Below, one piece after another: positions 55,585 to 64,000 of a stretch of 64,000 nucleotides of DNA. The stretch is from Methylophaga sp. OBS1 (GTDB taxonomy: Bacteria > Pseudomonadota > Gammaproteobacteria > Nitrosococcales > Methylophagaceae), in contig NZ_JAPDMS010000001.1 of the NCBI RefSeq assembly GCF_026319365.1, positions 1,327,757 to 1,391,756 of the forward strand, in the 5' to 3' direction. Position 1 is the first letter of the stretch. Every line of letters begins with the position of its first letter. The notes beneath the pieces were generated by a model. It was given only the letters and a program-made list of their open reading frames with translations, did not search any database and was not told the DNA's origin. The translations under genes were made by a program, and so were the position numbers.

Positions 55585-57692
55585 AGGTCATGACCATTGC
55601 ACGTCAACATAACACTGAGGTCACTCACTGGCATTGGCTTGCTGAAATAGAAGCCCTGAAATTCTTCACAGCCCATATCCAACAGCAGGGCTGCCTGTGC
55701 TTCGGTTTCCACTCCCTCCGCAATCGTCGATAAGTGGAGATTATTAGCGAGTTGCACAATGGTTTGTGCAATCGCCGCATCCTTGCGGTTGAACACAATC
55801 TCCTCAACAAAAGAACGGTCGATTTTAAGCGTATCAATAGGGAAGTTTTTCAGGTAACTCATTGAGGAGTAACCGGTACCGAAGTCATCAATGGCCAGTC
55901 GAACGCCGGTTTTCTTCAAAGCAAACAGCAATGGAATCGTCTCTGCAACATCATTCAGCATCGCCGTTTCAGTAATTTCGAGTTCCAGTGTTTCCGGCGG
56001 TAACCCCGTCTGTTCCAGCGTCTGCCTGACACGCTCGGGCAAATAATTTTGATTGAACTGCAACGCGGACAGGTTAATCGCCACACGATAAGCGCAACCC
56101 AAGGCCTGCTGCCACTGATAAACCTGTTCACAGGCTTGCATCAACACCCAGTCACCAATAGGCAGAATCAAACCGGTTGACTCCGCGATTTCAATAAAGC
56201 TATCCGGCGTCAGCAGGCCTTTTACCGGATGCCGCCAGCGCAACAGCGCCTCAAATCCCACGATTTTCTCACTGCGAGCGTGATACTGAGGCTGGTAATA
56301 AAGCTCAAACTGCTCCTGCTCAAGCGCAATACGCAGATCATGCTCCATCTCCATCCTGAGCTTGAGGTAGTTATTCATGCTCTCGGAGAAGAACTGGTAG
56401 TTATTACGTCCCACCTGCTTGGCGTGATACATGGCCACATCTGCATGCTGTAGCAGGATCTGGACATTATGACCGTCAGTTGGAAACACGGTAATACCGA
56501 TACTGACAGTGACATAAAGCGGTGTCCCGCCTATGACGAACGGTTTTGAAAAGATCTCTATCAAGCGATTGGCAATGTCGGCAATATCAGCAACATCGTC
56601 CACATCATCCAGCAGAACAGTGAATTCATCACCGGCCAGACGGGCAACACGATGGTCGCTCTCCAGACTGATTTTGGCTACCAGATCCGAGTCACGCACA
56701 CATTCACGGATTCGGCCGGCAGCCTGGCACAGCAGTTCATCACCGACATGATGACCGTAAGTATCATTGACGTGCTTGAAACGGTCCAGATCCAGAAACA
56801 TCAACGTGAAGCGTCGCTGATGACGGCGTGCGCTGGCAATCGTGGTTTCCAGCTGTTCGATAAATAAGCGACGGTTGGGCAGATCGGTCAATGTGTCATA
56901 GTAGGCGTAATAAGTTATTTCCTGCTCAGATTGCTTAAGCGCAGTAATATCATGCAGCGTGCCCACAATACGCCATTGGCCATATTCGAAATTGATATCA
57001 GTGCGTTCGTTGATAAACAGGACATGTCCATCCGGGCGCTGCACGCGATATTCAATGTCGTAGGGCTTCTTGTCCTTTATCGCCAGCCGCACGTTGCGGA
57101 CAAAGCGGGCACGATCATCCGGGTGTATCACTGTCAACAAGCGTTTCAGTGTCAGTCGGCTTTCCCGTGTCAGTCCCAGCATATCGAACATATCAGTGGA
57201 GCATTCGATACTGTCTGACTGATAATCCCACTCCCAGTAAACCAGGTGAGCAATAGACTGGGCCTTGGCCAGTTTATTTTTATTCAGACTCAGTTCCTGC
57301 AGGGTCCGGTTGGCCTTGAGCACATATCTGACACGATGGTTAAATAAAGGCCATTTGAGTGGCTTGGTCATAAAATCAGTGGCACCCACCTGAAAAGCCC
57401 GCTCAATATCCTCGACTTCATCCAGCGAGGTGACCATGACTATGGCGCACTCCTGACCACGGGGTAATTGCCGTAATCTCTCACAGCATTCAAAGCCATC
57501 CATACCCGGCATGGAAACATCCAGCAGAGTCATATCCGGTTTGTGCTGGTTGAATTCAGCAATCGCATCTGTACCGTTACTGGCCTCGTAAATATCAATA
57601 TCAATGTTTTTTAACGATTGTCGCATCAGCATCCGTGTCACCGGATCATCGTCCACAATCAAAACCACTGATTTTCTTGAGGATTCCTCCAC
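55581..57692 (-). CDS. REC-PAS-GGDEF-EAL cyclic-di-GMP protein
   Basis: A 703-residue signalling protein: receiver domain (Asp58 in LLDVSMPGMDG), a PAS domain (about 150-255), a diguanylate cyclase domain with AGDEF at 353-357 in RLAGDEF, and a phosphodiesterase domain with EAL at 481-483 (GFEALLRWRHP), DDFGTGYSSMSYL and a complete C-terminal half. Alanine in place of the first glycine of GGDEF is often tolerated. It can probably make or break cyclic-di-GMP under phosphorylation control. It lies 1 bp after the hybrid kinase gene, its likely phosphodonor. Confidence 0.93.
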   Translation of the reverse strand: MEESSRKSVVLIVDDDPVTRMLMRQSLKNIDIDIYEASNGTDAIAEFNQHKPDMTLLDVSMPGMDGFECCERLRQLPRGQECAIVMVTSLDEVEDIERAFQVGATDFMTKPLKWPLFNHRVRYVLKANRTLQELSLNKNKLAKAQSIAHLVYWEWDYQSDSIECSTDMFDMLGLTRESRLTLKRLLTVIHPDDRARFVRNVRLAIKDKKPYDIEYRVQRPDGHVLFINERTDINFEYGQWRIVGTLHDITALKQSEQEITYYAYYDTLTDLPNRRLFIEQLETTIASARRHQRRFTLMFLDLDRFKHVNDTYGHHVGDELLCQAAGRIRECVRDSDLVAKISLESDHRVARLAGDEFTVLLDDVDDVADIADIANRLIEIFSKPFVIGGTPLYVTVSIGITVFPTDGHNVQILLQHADVAMYHAKQVGRNNYQFFSESMNNYLKLRMEMEHDLRIALEQEQFELYYQPQYHARSEKIVGFEALLRWRHPVKGLLTPDSFIEIAESTGLILPIGDWVLMQACEQVYQWQQALGCAYRVAINLSALQFNQNYLPERVRQTLEQTGLPPETLELEITETAMLNDVAETIPLLFALKKTGVRLAIDDFGTGYSSMSYLKNFPIDTLKIDRSFVEEIVFNRKDAAIAQTIVQLANNLHLSTIAEGVETEAQAALLLDMGCEEFQGFYFSKPMPVSDLSVMLTCNGHDL

Positions 57693-59996
57693 CTAAGCCT
57701 CTCCCAGCCGGCTTTTTAGATTGAGCCTGACTTGTTCGTAATTTTCTACCAGTGTATCCAGGTGAGCAGAAACATGGTCAATCCGGTTGTCGCGCCCCAG
57801 TTTTTCTACCTGCCGGGCAATCTCACTGATTCTGACAGCACCGATATTGGCAGAGCTGGACTTCAGCGCATGGGCAGCTCTGAAAACACGCTCAGAATCA
57901 CCGTCTTTAGCTGCATGATGAATGTCATCGATCAAGTCGGGCGTTTGCTTGAGATACAGCTCAACGATGTTATTGATCAGTTCTGGTGCCTGCTCACCCG
58001 ACATTCGCCGTATTTCGTCCAGCACCGACTCATCGATGACAGAAGCGGCCTTATCTTCCGACTCCGCTTTTTCCAGCCAACGGTGGATGATGTCGCCCAG
58101 TTGTTCGAGCGTAAAGGGTTTTATCAGAAAATCATCAGCACCCGCGTGACGAAACTCGCTCTCCACCCCATCCTGGATATCAGCGGTCAGCGCAACAATA
58201 GGCGTGCCGCTGTTGAAGCTCTGTCCGCGGCTGTTACGAATCATTGCCGTGGCTTCCATTCCTCCCATTTGTGGCATGTGGTAATCCATCAGAATCAGAT
58301 CATAACGTTTTTTGTTACAGGCATTCACCGCTTCAAGGCCGTTACTGACAATCTCTACCTGATAACCGAAGTTTTCCAGCATGCCGGCCGCTACCGATTG
58401 ATTGATTTCATTATCCTCGGCCAGCAGTATTGCGTTGCCATTGGATTGAGTCACCGTAACAGGTGCTTTTTTGAGTCGAGGTGTTGGCTGAATGACATCC
58501 AGCTTCTGCACCGGAATTTTAAACCAGAACAAACTGCCCTGCTGTTCACGACTATCGACACCATAGTGACCTTTCATCAGTTTGATGAGCTGAGCACATA
58601 TAGCCAGTCCCAGTCCCGTACCGCCATATTTTCGAGTGACCGAATTATCGGCCTGGGCAAATGGAGAAAAGATCGCCTCCAGTTTATTATCGGCAATACC
58701 GGCGCCGGTATCCTCGACTTCAAACCGGAGCCAATGCTCGACCTCATACTGTTCAACCATCAGGCTGACTTTGACACGACCCTGATGGGTAAATTTGATG
58801 GCATTATCGATCAGGTTGTTGAGTACTTGTCTCAGACGCAACGGGTCGACAAGATAATCAGCATCACTGTCCTGCAGGTTGAGCTCAAGAACCAGTCCTT
58901 TTCGATCGGCTTTGGCGCGGTTGGTCTCGACAACGGATTTTATGAAACTCGCCATATTCAAGCGTTGTTTTTCCAGTTCAACCTTGTCAGCATCAAGCTT
59001 TGAAAAATCAAGGATTTGATTCAGTAAAGCAAGTAATGACTGCGCTGAGTCATTCAACAGTCGAACATTCTCCCGCGCCTCTTTATCCAGATCACTGAGT
59101 TTGAGTAACTCAGCAAATCCAATCACGCCATTCAGTGGCGTTCTGACCTCATGGCTCATCATGGCCAAAAACTGCGACTTGGCCAGGTTAGCATGGTTAG
59201 CCACATCCAATGCGGTCTCCAGCGCCTCGGTTCTGGCCTGGACCCGTTGCTCCAATTCAGCATTCATGGTTTCAAGTTGCTGGCCTCGCAGCTCTACCTC
59301 ACTGATCATCTGATTGAAACTCTCGGAGAGTTGATTAAACTCCATCGTTGCTGCGCTGGGCGCACGTCGTCTGTAATCACGGTGAATGCTGATATCTCTT
59401 ATCGTCTCCAGCATTTTATTCATGGGTTTAGTGAATAGAGAAACCAGCCACAACATCGCTAACAAACTGGCGAAAAATGCAACGACCGCAGTCAAAGCGA
59501 CCACTTTGTAGAATTCTGACAACTGAGATTTTAGAGAAGACAAGCTATCAAGCAGATAGAGTACCCCGATCACATCACCATGACTCAGCATAGGCATGAT
59601 GACTTCTAAACCCTGCTCATTTTCAATGAATGCGGGGGTACGCGTTCGTATAACGCGTCTGATGGGATCCAGTTCCGGTAGTTCATCACTGGCATTATTT
59701 TGATAGCTTGCAAACAGACCTGCCTGACCATCAAAAATCATCACCCGGCTGATATCTTGTCTTACCCTCAGCGCTTCCAGTGACTGTCTGGCAGAGGCAG
59801 CATCATCGAATAACACTGCTGTGAGTGTATTGTTGACCAACAATTCGGCCAACGCAGTCGAATCCAGCCGTGCCTGTCTCTCAATTGCCTGACGCTGGTT
59901 ACTGACAATAGATGAAGAAATGATGAGGATAGTCAGTAACACGAGGCCCATCATCGTCGCAATCAGGCGAAACTTAAGCGTTTTGATCCATTTCAT
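57693..59996 (-). CDS. hybrid sensor kinase with receiver and HPt domains
   Basis: A 767-residue membrane kinase: span 1 (LIATMMGLVLLTILIISSSIV), a periplasmic sensor of about 125 residues, span 2 (VVALTAVVAFFASLLAMLWLV), HAMP, coiled coil, HisKA with MMSHEVRTPLNGVIGF (His282), an ATPase domain, a receiver with Asp571 (LILMDYHMPQMGG) and a C-terminal HPt domain with His709 (AAHALKSSSANIG). A full phosphorelay in one protein could then pass phosphate to the receiver of the GGDEF-EAL protein encoded next. The 4-bp overlap with the YfiR-like gene before it ties the periplasmic partner to it. Confidence 0.94.
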   Translation of the reverse strand: MKWIKTLKFRLIATMMGLVLLTILIISSSIVSNQRQAIERQARLDSTALAELLVNNTLTAVLFDDAASARQSLEALRVRQDISRVMIFDGQAGLFASYQNNASDELPELDPIRRVIRTRTPAFIENEQGLEVIMPMLSHGDVIGVLYLLDSLSSLKSQLSEFYKVVALTAVVAFFASLLAMLWLVSLFTKPMNKMLETIRDISIHRDYRRRAPSAATMEFNQLSESFNQMISEVELRGQQLETMNAELEQRVQARTEALETALDVANHANLAKSQFLAMMSHEVRTPLNGVIGFAELLKLSDLDKEARENVRLLNDSAQSLLALLNQILDFSKLDADKVELEKQRLNMASFIKSVVETNRAKADRKGLVLELNLQDSDADYLVDPLRLRQVLNNLIDNAIKFTHQGRVKVSLMVEQYEVEHWLRFEVEDTGAGIADNKLEAIFSPFAQADNSVTRKYGGTGLGLAICAQLIKLMKGHYGVDSREQQGSLFWFKIPVQKLDVIQPTPRLKKAPVTVTQSNGNAILLAEDNEINQSVAAGMLENFGYQVEIVSNGLEAVNACNKKRYDLILMDYHMPQMGGMEATAMIRNSRGQSFNSGTPIVALTADIQDGVESEFRHAGADDFLIKPFTLEQLGDIIHRWLEKAESEDKAASVIDESVLDEIRRMSGEQAPELINNIVELYLKQTPDLIDDIHHAAKDGDSERVFRAAHALKSSSANIGAVRISEIARQVEKLGRDNRIDHVSAHLDTLVENYEQVRLNLKSRLGEA

Positions 59997-60523
59997 TTGA
60001 CTTCCACGGCCAGCTTCAGCACCTGGGAGCTCATTTTCAAATTAGCAAGCTCCATTCTCGACATATTCACTTTGAAACGAAATTTATTGTCTTCACGAAC
60101 GATTTCTATCATGCCACCGTCGTCAATAAACCCCGATATATCGGATACTGTAAGTACAGGTTTATCGGCAAGATAAACAAACAGGCGTTGTGTTATATCA
60201 CGTTCGTTGCGGTCAATGTACACCAGATGACACTGATCTGTCTGCTCCACATCATTGATCTGATGGGTGCTGATGGGCTTATTGAAAATAGCTTTGTCAT
60301 GCAACTCAGTGAAGCTGTTTTTGAAGGTATGGGTGAAATAACACAAGCGGATTGATTCGGCGTGCTCCTCATCCGGCCAGTCTGCGTATTTGGCAAAGTT
60401 ATAGTTCAGTGCAGCGATCACAGAGCGGGAGTCAGGTTGCTGAGCGACGGCAATCACTGGCTGAGTGCCATGACTCAATAACAGCGCCAGTAAAAAGAGT
60501 GTTTTTAGTTTCAGCAAAGCCAC
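59993..60523 (-). CDS. periplasmic YfiR-like protein
   Basis: A 176-residue exported protein of the YfiR/DUF4154 type. It starts at GTG 60523 with a signal peptide (LKTLFLLALLLSHGTQPVIAVA); GGAG about 9 bp upstream lies inside the end of the receptor gene. The mature part has ALNYNFAKYADWP, typical of the family, and CHLVYIDRNERDITQ. YfiR of Pseudomonas represses a diguanylate cyclase from the periplasm; here the neighbour is a hybrid kinase with a periplasmic domain, so a similar inhibitor role is likely. Longer upstream frames overlap the receptor gene and have no signal. Confidence 0.85.
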   Translation of the reverse strand: MALLKLKTLFLLALLLSHGTQPVIAVAQQPDSRSVIAALNYNFAKYADWPDEEHAESIRLCYFTHTFKNSFTELHDKAIFNKPISTHQINDVEQTDQCHLVYIDRNERDITQRLFVYLADKPVLTVSDISGFIDDGGMIEIVREDNKFRFKVNMSRMELANLKMSSQVLKLAVEVK

Positions 60524-60527
60524 TTTT

Positions 60528-62582
60528 TCAATACTCCAGCGTGAGTCTGCCATAGAAGCTCGGTTCCACACGGTAAGGAATGGACAATAACTCAGCCTTA
60601 TATTCAACATGAGAACCGTAAAACAAATCCCGGGCAAACACTGACAGTTGCAGGTCCGGTGTAAGCTGCCAGTTCAGCCCCAGATCAACGCCGTGGTAGG
60701 CATCAATTGTCTGATTATCTACCTGAACCGGATCTATGGACTGATTGCGATCCACATAGCGCCAGGTTGCAGTCAAATCAATGTCATCACTGATACGCCA
60801 GTTTGCAAACAGCGAGACAAGCTGTTCAGGTGCATCGGTATTTTGTGGCTGTCCTTCACTGAAATCACTCTCGATATAGCTGTAATTGAGACGTAACTTT
60901 AATCTCTGGTTGATCATCCAGTTAGCTGATAACTCCAAGCCGTAATTCTTACCGCTGGCATCGTTATCAAAGGCAGAAAAAGTCGTGATATAGGCCGGTA
61001 AGGTTGAAAAGTCTGTCTCTGTAACCTGGTTACTTCGCAGATCATCATAATCATTGTAAAAAACCGCTGTATCCAGACTAAACGCATGTTGACTGGCATA
61101 GCGATAGCCTGCCTCAATACTTTTAACCACTTCCGAGTCAAAATCTGAATTACCCTGCAATATGAGCCTGTTAACGAAACCGGTCGGATTGAAAGCACTT
61201 AACGGAGCGAGGTTGCCCGCGTTGATAAAATATTCATGCTCGAGCTGTGATGGCGTTCTGACCGCCCTTGATACTGCTGTCCAGAAGCGATGCCGTTCAG
61301 CAGGCTGCCAACTTAACCTGACCGTAGGTTGCCATTCAAAATCGCTGTAGGCATGATGCTCAAAGCGTGTCGCCAGTGTCAGCCAGAGCATTTCGGGTTT
61401 CAGGGTTATCTGATCCTGAACAAACAAGCTCCAGAGGTTTGTGCTCTCATTATCGCCCCGGGTATCAATCACCGACATATTGGTATCCAGTTCGTTATCA
61501 ATATGCCGGTAGCCCATACCCCATAGCAGTTCATGACGAGCACCGATCTCAAAATGATGAGACATTTCGACATCCAGCGTATCTCGGCTATATCCAAACA
61601 GCGACTCATCCCGCTTGGCATGATCAAAATACACCTTCAGATTCAATTGCGAATCCGCAGACAATGCGCGGGTGTAATCCCCCAGCAAATGCCAACCGCG
61701 TGATACCGAACTGATGTTGGGATAATCGATGTAGGGATCGGTTAATGTCGGGATGGTGACAGTCTGATCCATCATGCTGTCATAGGCAGCACCACTGAGT
61801 CTCAGGGTTGCGGTTGTCCCCAGAGTCATATCCAGACGTGCGCCCGCTTGCTGCTTCCACCAGCTATTGTCGGTCTCAGTTTGACTAATCAGCGCAGCCG
61901 TTGAAGGATTGACATCGGCAGGGTCAAATGCCAAATCATCACGTTTGAATGCTTTGACATAAGCGCGGCCAGTCAGGCCCGGTGCGAGCCGTCCACCGTA
62001 ACGAAAACCGGCAAAAGCTTGCTGATAGTCACCGGCCCCTATTTCAGCATAACCACCCTGCGTGTCCGCACTGTGTCTACTGATAATATTGATAACGCCG
62101 TTGACTGCATTTGCGCCCCATATGGCGGCTCCAGGCCCCCGAATCACCTCGATCCGCTCAATATCAGCCATCAGCGTATCCTGTACTTCCCAATAGACGC
62201 CGGAAAATTCCGGAGAGTAAACACTCCGGCCGTCGATCAACACAAGCATCTTGTTATTGAAGCGACCGTTGAAGCCGCGACTGCTGACAGCCCATTTCTG
62301 CGCGTCAATCTGAGCAACATGCAGCCCAGGCACATCTCTCAGGGCTTGAGGAATAGACTGAAATCCCCGCTGGCGGATTTCTTCGCCGGTAATGACGTAA
62401 ATTGCGGCAGCTGCACTGGAAAGCGACTCTGCCTGACGTGACACAGTCGTGACCTCGATATCAAGCAATTCCTGCAGACTGAGATCAATTGGGGATGGTG
62501 TCTGTGAAGCAGCTTCAACAGCATGGGAACAAGCAAACAGAACTCCCGGGAACCAGAGTTTCGCCATGCCTTGCTTGCGCAT
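60528..62582 (-). CDS. TonB-dependent outer-membrane receptor
   Basis: A 684-residue receptor with a signal peptide, a TonB-box/plug region (LSLQELLDIEVTTVSRQAESL, AIYVITGEEIRQRGFQSIPQAL, VLIDGRSVYSPEFSGVYWEV, IEVIRGPGAAIWGANAVNGVI) and a beta-barrel ending in an aromatic residue pair (GRLTLEY). ATG 62582 has GGAGG upstream. The plug motif TSVFGANA-like area and the barrel resemble receptors of the kind that neighbour YfiR-like and GGDEF genes. The ligand is unknown. It is first in a four-gene signalling operon. Confidence 0.92.
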   Translation of the reverse strand: MRKQGMAKLWFPGVLFACSHAVEAASQTPSPIDLSLQELLDIEVTTVSRQAESLSSAAAAIYVITGEEIRQRGFQSIPQALRDVPGLHVAQIDAQKWAVSSRGFNGRFNNKMLVLIDGRSVYSPEFSGVYWEVQDTLMADIERIEVIRGPGAAIWGANAVNGVINIISRHSADTQGGYAEIGAGDYQQAFAGFRYGGRLAPGLTGRAYVKAFKRDDLAFDPADVNPSTAALISQTETDNSWWKQQAGARLDMTLGTTATLRLSGAAYDSMMDQTVTIPTLTDPYIDYPNISSVSRGWHLLGDYTRALSADSQLNLKVYFDHAKRDESLFGYSRDTLDVEMSHHFEIGARHELLWGMGYRHIDNELDTNMSVIDTRGDNESTNLWSLFVQDQITLKPEMLWLTLATRFEHHAYSDFEWQPTVRLSWQPAERHRFWTAVSRAVRTPSQLEHEYFINAGNLAPLSAFNPTGFVNRLILQGNSDFDSEVVKSIEAGYRYASQHAFSLDTAVFYNDYDDLRSNQVTETDFSTLPAYITTFSAFDNDASGKNYGLELSANWMINQRLKLRLNYSYIESDFSEGQPQNTDAPEQLVSLFANWRISDDIDLTATWRYVDRNQSIDPVQVDNQTIDAYHGVDLGLNWQLTPDLQLSVFARDLFYGSHVEYKAELLSIPYRVEPSFYGRLTLEY

Positions 62583-62721
62583 GCTGCCCCTCCACCATTG
62601 AATATCACCAAGGCATGAGTCAACACTCAAAACCAGTTGATCCAACTGATACAGGATTCTTTACAAAAATGCCAGCTAGATCACACTTTCGCAGCCTAAC
62701 AAAGCATTAACCCCCGGCAAA

Positions 62722-63765
62722 TTAGGGGGATGGATTGGGATGCTGGCGATGAATAGCTTCGATCTCATCCAGCAACGTCTCGCTGAGTTCCAACTCAATG
62801 CTGGCGATATTATTTTTGAGCTGCTGCATATCAGTGGCACCAATAATATTCGCAGTCAGAAATGGACGACTGTTGACGTAAGCCAGCGCCATCTGTGCTG
62901 GATCAAGATTATGACGACGCGCCAGTTCAACATATTTCCGGGTTGCAGCTACCGCCTGTTCATTACTGTAGCGAGCATAATGTGGCCAGCGGGTCAGCCT
63001 GGCATCACTGGGGGCAGCATCCAGATATTTACCAGTGAGCACACCAAAGCCGAGAGGTGAATAGGCCATTAACCCTACCTGTTCGCGGTGACTGATTTCA
63101 GCACACCCTACTTCATAAGTCCGGTTCAGCAGACTGTAGGGGTTTTGCACTGTGACCAGAGAAGGTAGATTCAACACCTTTGCCGTCCATATAAACTGCA
63201 TGATGCCCCAGGGGGTCTCATTCGACAGTCCGATATAACGGATCTTGCCGGCTTGAACCGCTTTATCCAGTGCCTGCAGTGTTTCATAAACCGGCGTCAA
63301 TTCAGCTTCCGCGTCATCAGCCTGATAACCCAGTTTGCCGAAATAATTGGTTTTACGTTCAGGCCAATGTAACTGATAGAGGTCGATATAGTCAGTCTGC
63401 AGACGACGCAGGCTTTCATCCAGCGCTTGGCTGATATTGTCCGCATCAAAGCGGGTATGGCCGCCCCGGATGTGTGACACCCAGTCCGGTCCCGGTCCGG
63501 CGATTTTACTGGCAAGGACGATATCGTCACGACGACCACGCCTTTTCAGCCAGCTGCCGACGATCCGCTCGGTTTCACCATAGGTCTCCGCCCTGGGTGG
63601 TATTGCATAGAGTTCAGCGGTATCAATGAAATTCACCCCTTGTTCCAGCGCGTAATCCAGCTGCTGATGCCCTTCCTGTTCGGTGTTTTGCTCACCATAG
63701 GTCATGGTGCCAAGACATATCCGGCTGACCTCAAGATCGCTGGATCCCAGTTTGCTGTATTTCAT
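62722..63765 (-). CDS. aldo/keto reductase (Tas-like)
   Basis: A 347-residue NADPH-dependent aldo/keto reductase. It starts MKYSKLGSSDLEVSRICLGTMTYGEQNT, typical of the Tas group, and has GVNFIDTAELYAIPP with the catalytic tyrosine, DYIDLYQLHWPER and GLMAYSPLGFGVLTGKYL. The ATG has GAGGA upstream. It reduces carbonyl compounds; the substrate is not known. It stands between a terminator and the receptor operon. Confidence 0.93.
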   Translation of the reverse strand: MKYSKLGSSDLEVSRICLGTMTYGEQNTEQEGHQQLDYALEQGVNFIDTAELYAIPPRAETYGETERIVGSWLKRRGRRDDIVLASKIAGPGPDWVSHIRGGHTRFDADNISQALDESLRRLQTDYIDLYQLHWPERKTNYFGKLGYQADDAEAELTPVYETLQALDKAVQAGKIRYIGLSNETPWGIMQFIWTAKVLNLPSLVTVQNPYSLLNRTYEVGCAEISHREQVGLMAYSPLGFGVLTGKYLDAAPSDARLTRWPHYARYSNEQAVAATRKYVELARRHNLDPAQMALAYVNSRPFLTANIIGATDMQQLKNNIASIELELSETLLDEIEAIHRQHPNPSP

Positions 63766-63783
63766 ACTTCTGTCCTCTATCAA

Positions 63784-63807
63784 AAAGCCCGCTCTGAAGC
63801 GGGCTTT
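63784..63807 (-). terminator. rho-independent terminator after the ccoG-like gene
   Basis: A perfect 10-bp stem, AAAGCCCGCT and AGCGGGCTTT, with a 4-nt loop, followed on the minus strand by TTTTTG. It ends the transcript of the partial gene to the right, just before the aldo/keto reductase start. Confidence 0.85.
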
Positions 63808-63861
63808 AGCCTAGCAAGCCACTGTTACAGTGGGCAAGCCGCATGTAAAGATGGTTAGCCT

Positions 63862-64000
63862 TTACTCAGGAGTCATAAACATACTGTCATAGCTGCTGTT
63901 AAGTTGCGGTTGCTCACGCACCGTGGCTTCAAAGGTGAGCGGGGCCAGCCCGTCTTCAGTCACCCCGGCCGGCGCCCGAACCAGTGCCGTCACCGGCACC
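63862..64000 (-). CDS. 3' end of a gene resembling ccoG (cut by window edge)
   Basis: An open minus-strand frame of 45 codons enters from the right edge and stops at 63862. It ends with AGVTEDGLAPLTFEATVRE and SSYDSMFMTPE. The pattern VPVTA, then a V-x-F-like strand, then a short tail, resembles the C-terminal immunoglobulin-like domain of CcoG/FixG, a cbb3 oxidase assembly protein, but the piece is too short to be sure. Its terminator lies at 63784-63807. Confidence 0.4.
   Translation of the reverse strand, partial: VPVTALVRAPAGVTEDGLAPLTFEATVREQPQLNSSYDSMFMTPE

Noticed and set aside
57732..59003. A 423-codon open frame antisense to the hybrid kinase gene
   Set aside because: It lies fully inside the kinase gene on the other strand, has no family features, and the kinase frame carries all expected motifs.

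Overview
The window looks like a chromosomal segment of an aerobic, halotolerant methylotrophic gammaproteobacterium, most like Methylophaga. The evidence is an ectABC-ask operon with a divergent MarR-type EctR regulator, a stand-alone pqqA, and a run of mxaRSACKL-type genes for assembling PQQ methanol dehydrogenase, flanked by a divergent NarX/NarL-type two-component pair like MoxY/MoxX. The core genes (dnaE, queA, trmJ, cysE, iscR, fumC, bioA) are ordinary proteobacterial ones. No rRNA, CRISPR array or insertion sequence was seen.

Layout. 1-6131 (minus): 5' part of dnaE, an MscS-type channel, nagZ and a small L,D-transpeptidase. 6197-12983 (minus): an eight-gene set comprising a small membrane protein, mxaR, mxaS, mxaA, mxaC, mxaK, mxaL and a second mxaC-like gene. 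The structural genes mxaF, mxaJ, mxaG and mxaI are absent. 13165-15205 (plus): the divergent kinase/regulator pair. 15219-17764 (minus): ahpF, ahpC and the tiny gene pqqA with its own terminator. 17884-27289: bioA, a glutamate-cysteine ligase/zinc amidohydrolase pair, a reduced iscR-iscS-iscA cluster without iscU, cysE, trmJ, queA and an HDOD protein.

27404-30101: tRNA-Leu(CAA), followed by a small AT-richer accessory island with two unknown membrane proteins, a serine recombinase with repeated motifs upstream, and a frameshifted KilA-N phage gene. 30102-38169: an excisionase-HTH/receiver fusion, DUF2789, fumC, a slipin/NfeD pair, a cyclopropane-fatty-acid synthase, bfr, bfd with a Fur-box-like site, and an OmpR-type regulator.

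38195-46020 (minus): a tightly overlapping eight-gene operon for membrane fatty-acid modification. It holds a desaturase, an FAD oxidase, DUF1365, two cyclopropane-synthase homologues lacking the usual active-site cysteine arrangement, DUF2878, DUF1295 and a sensor kinase. A chalcone-isomerase-like exported protein is divergent from it. 46733-54367 (minus): two sodium symporters, a TPR protein, and ask, ectC, ectB and ectA for ectoine synthesis. 54504-55584: an EctR-type operator and a cheW-ectR pair. 55581-62582 (minus): a TonB receptor, a YfiR-like protein, a hybrid kinase and a REC-PAS-GGDEF-EAL protein, which together look like one signalling relay. 62722-64000: an aldo/keto reductase and the 3' end of a gene resembling ccoG.

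Themes: methanol oxidation accessories (mxa, pqqA, two-component control), salt tolerance (ectoine, symporters, MscS), oxidative/iron stress (ahpCF, bfr/bfd, isc) and membrane-lipid remodelling. The least explained parts are the orphan mxa cluster with its duplicated mxaC, the eight-gene lipid operon ending in a kinase, the cheW-ectR coupling, and the tRNA-adjacent island.
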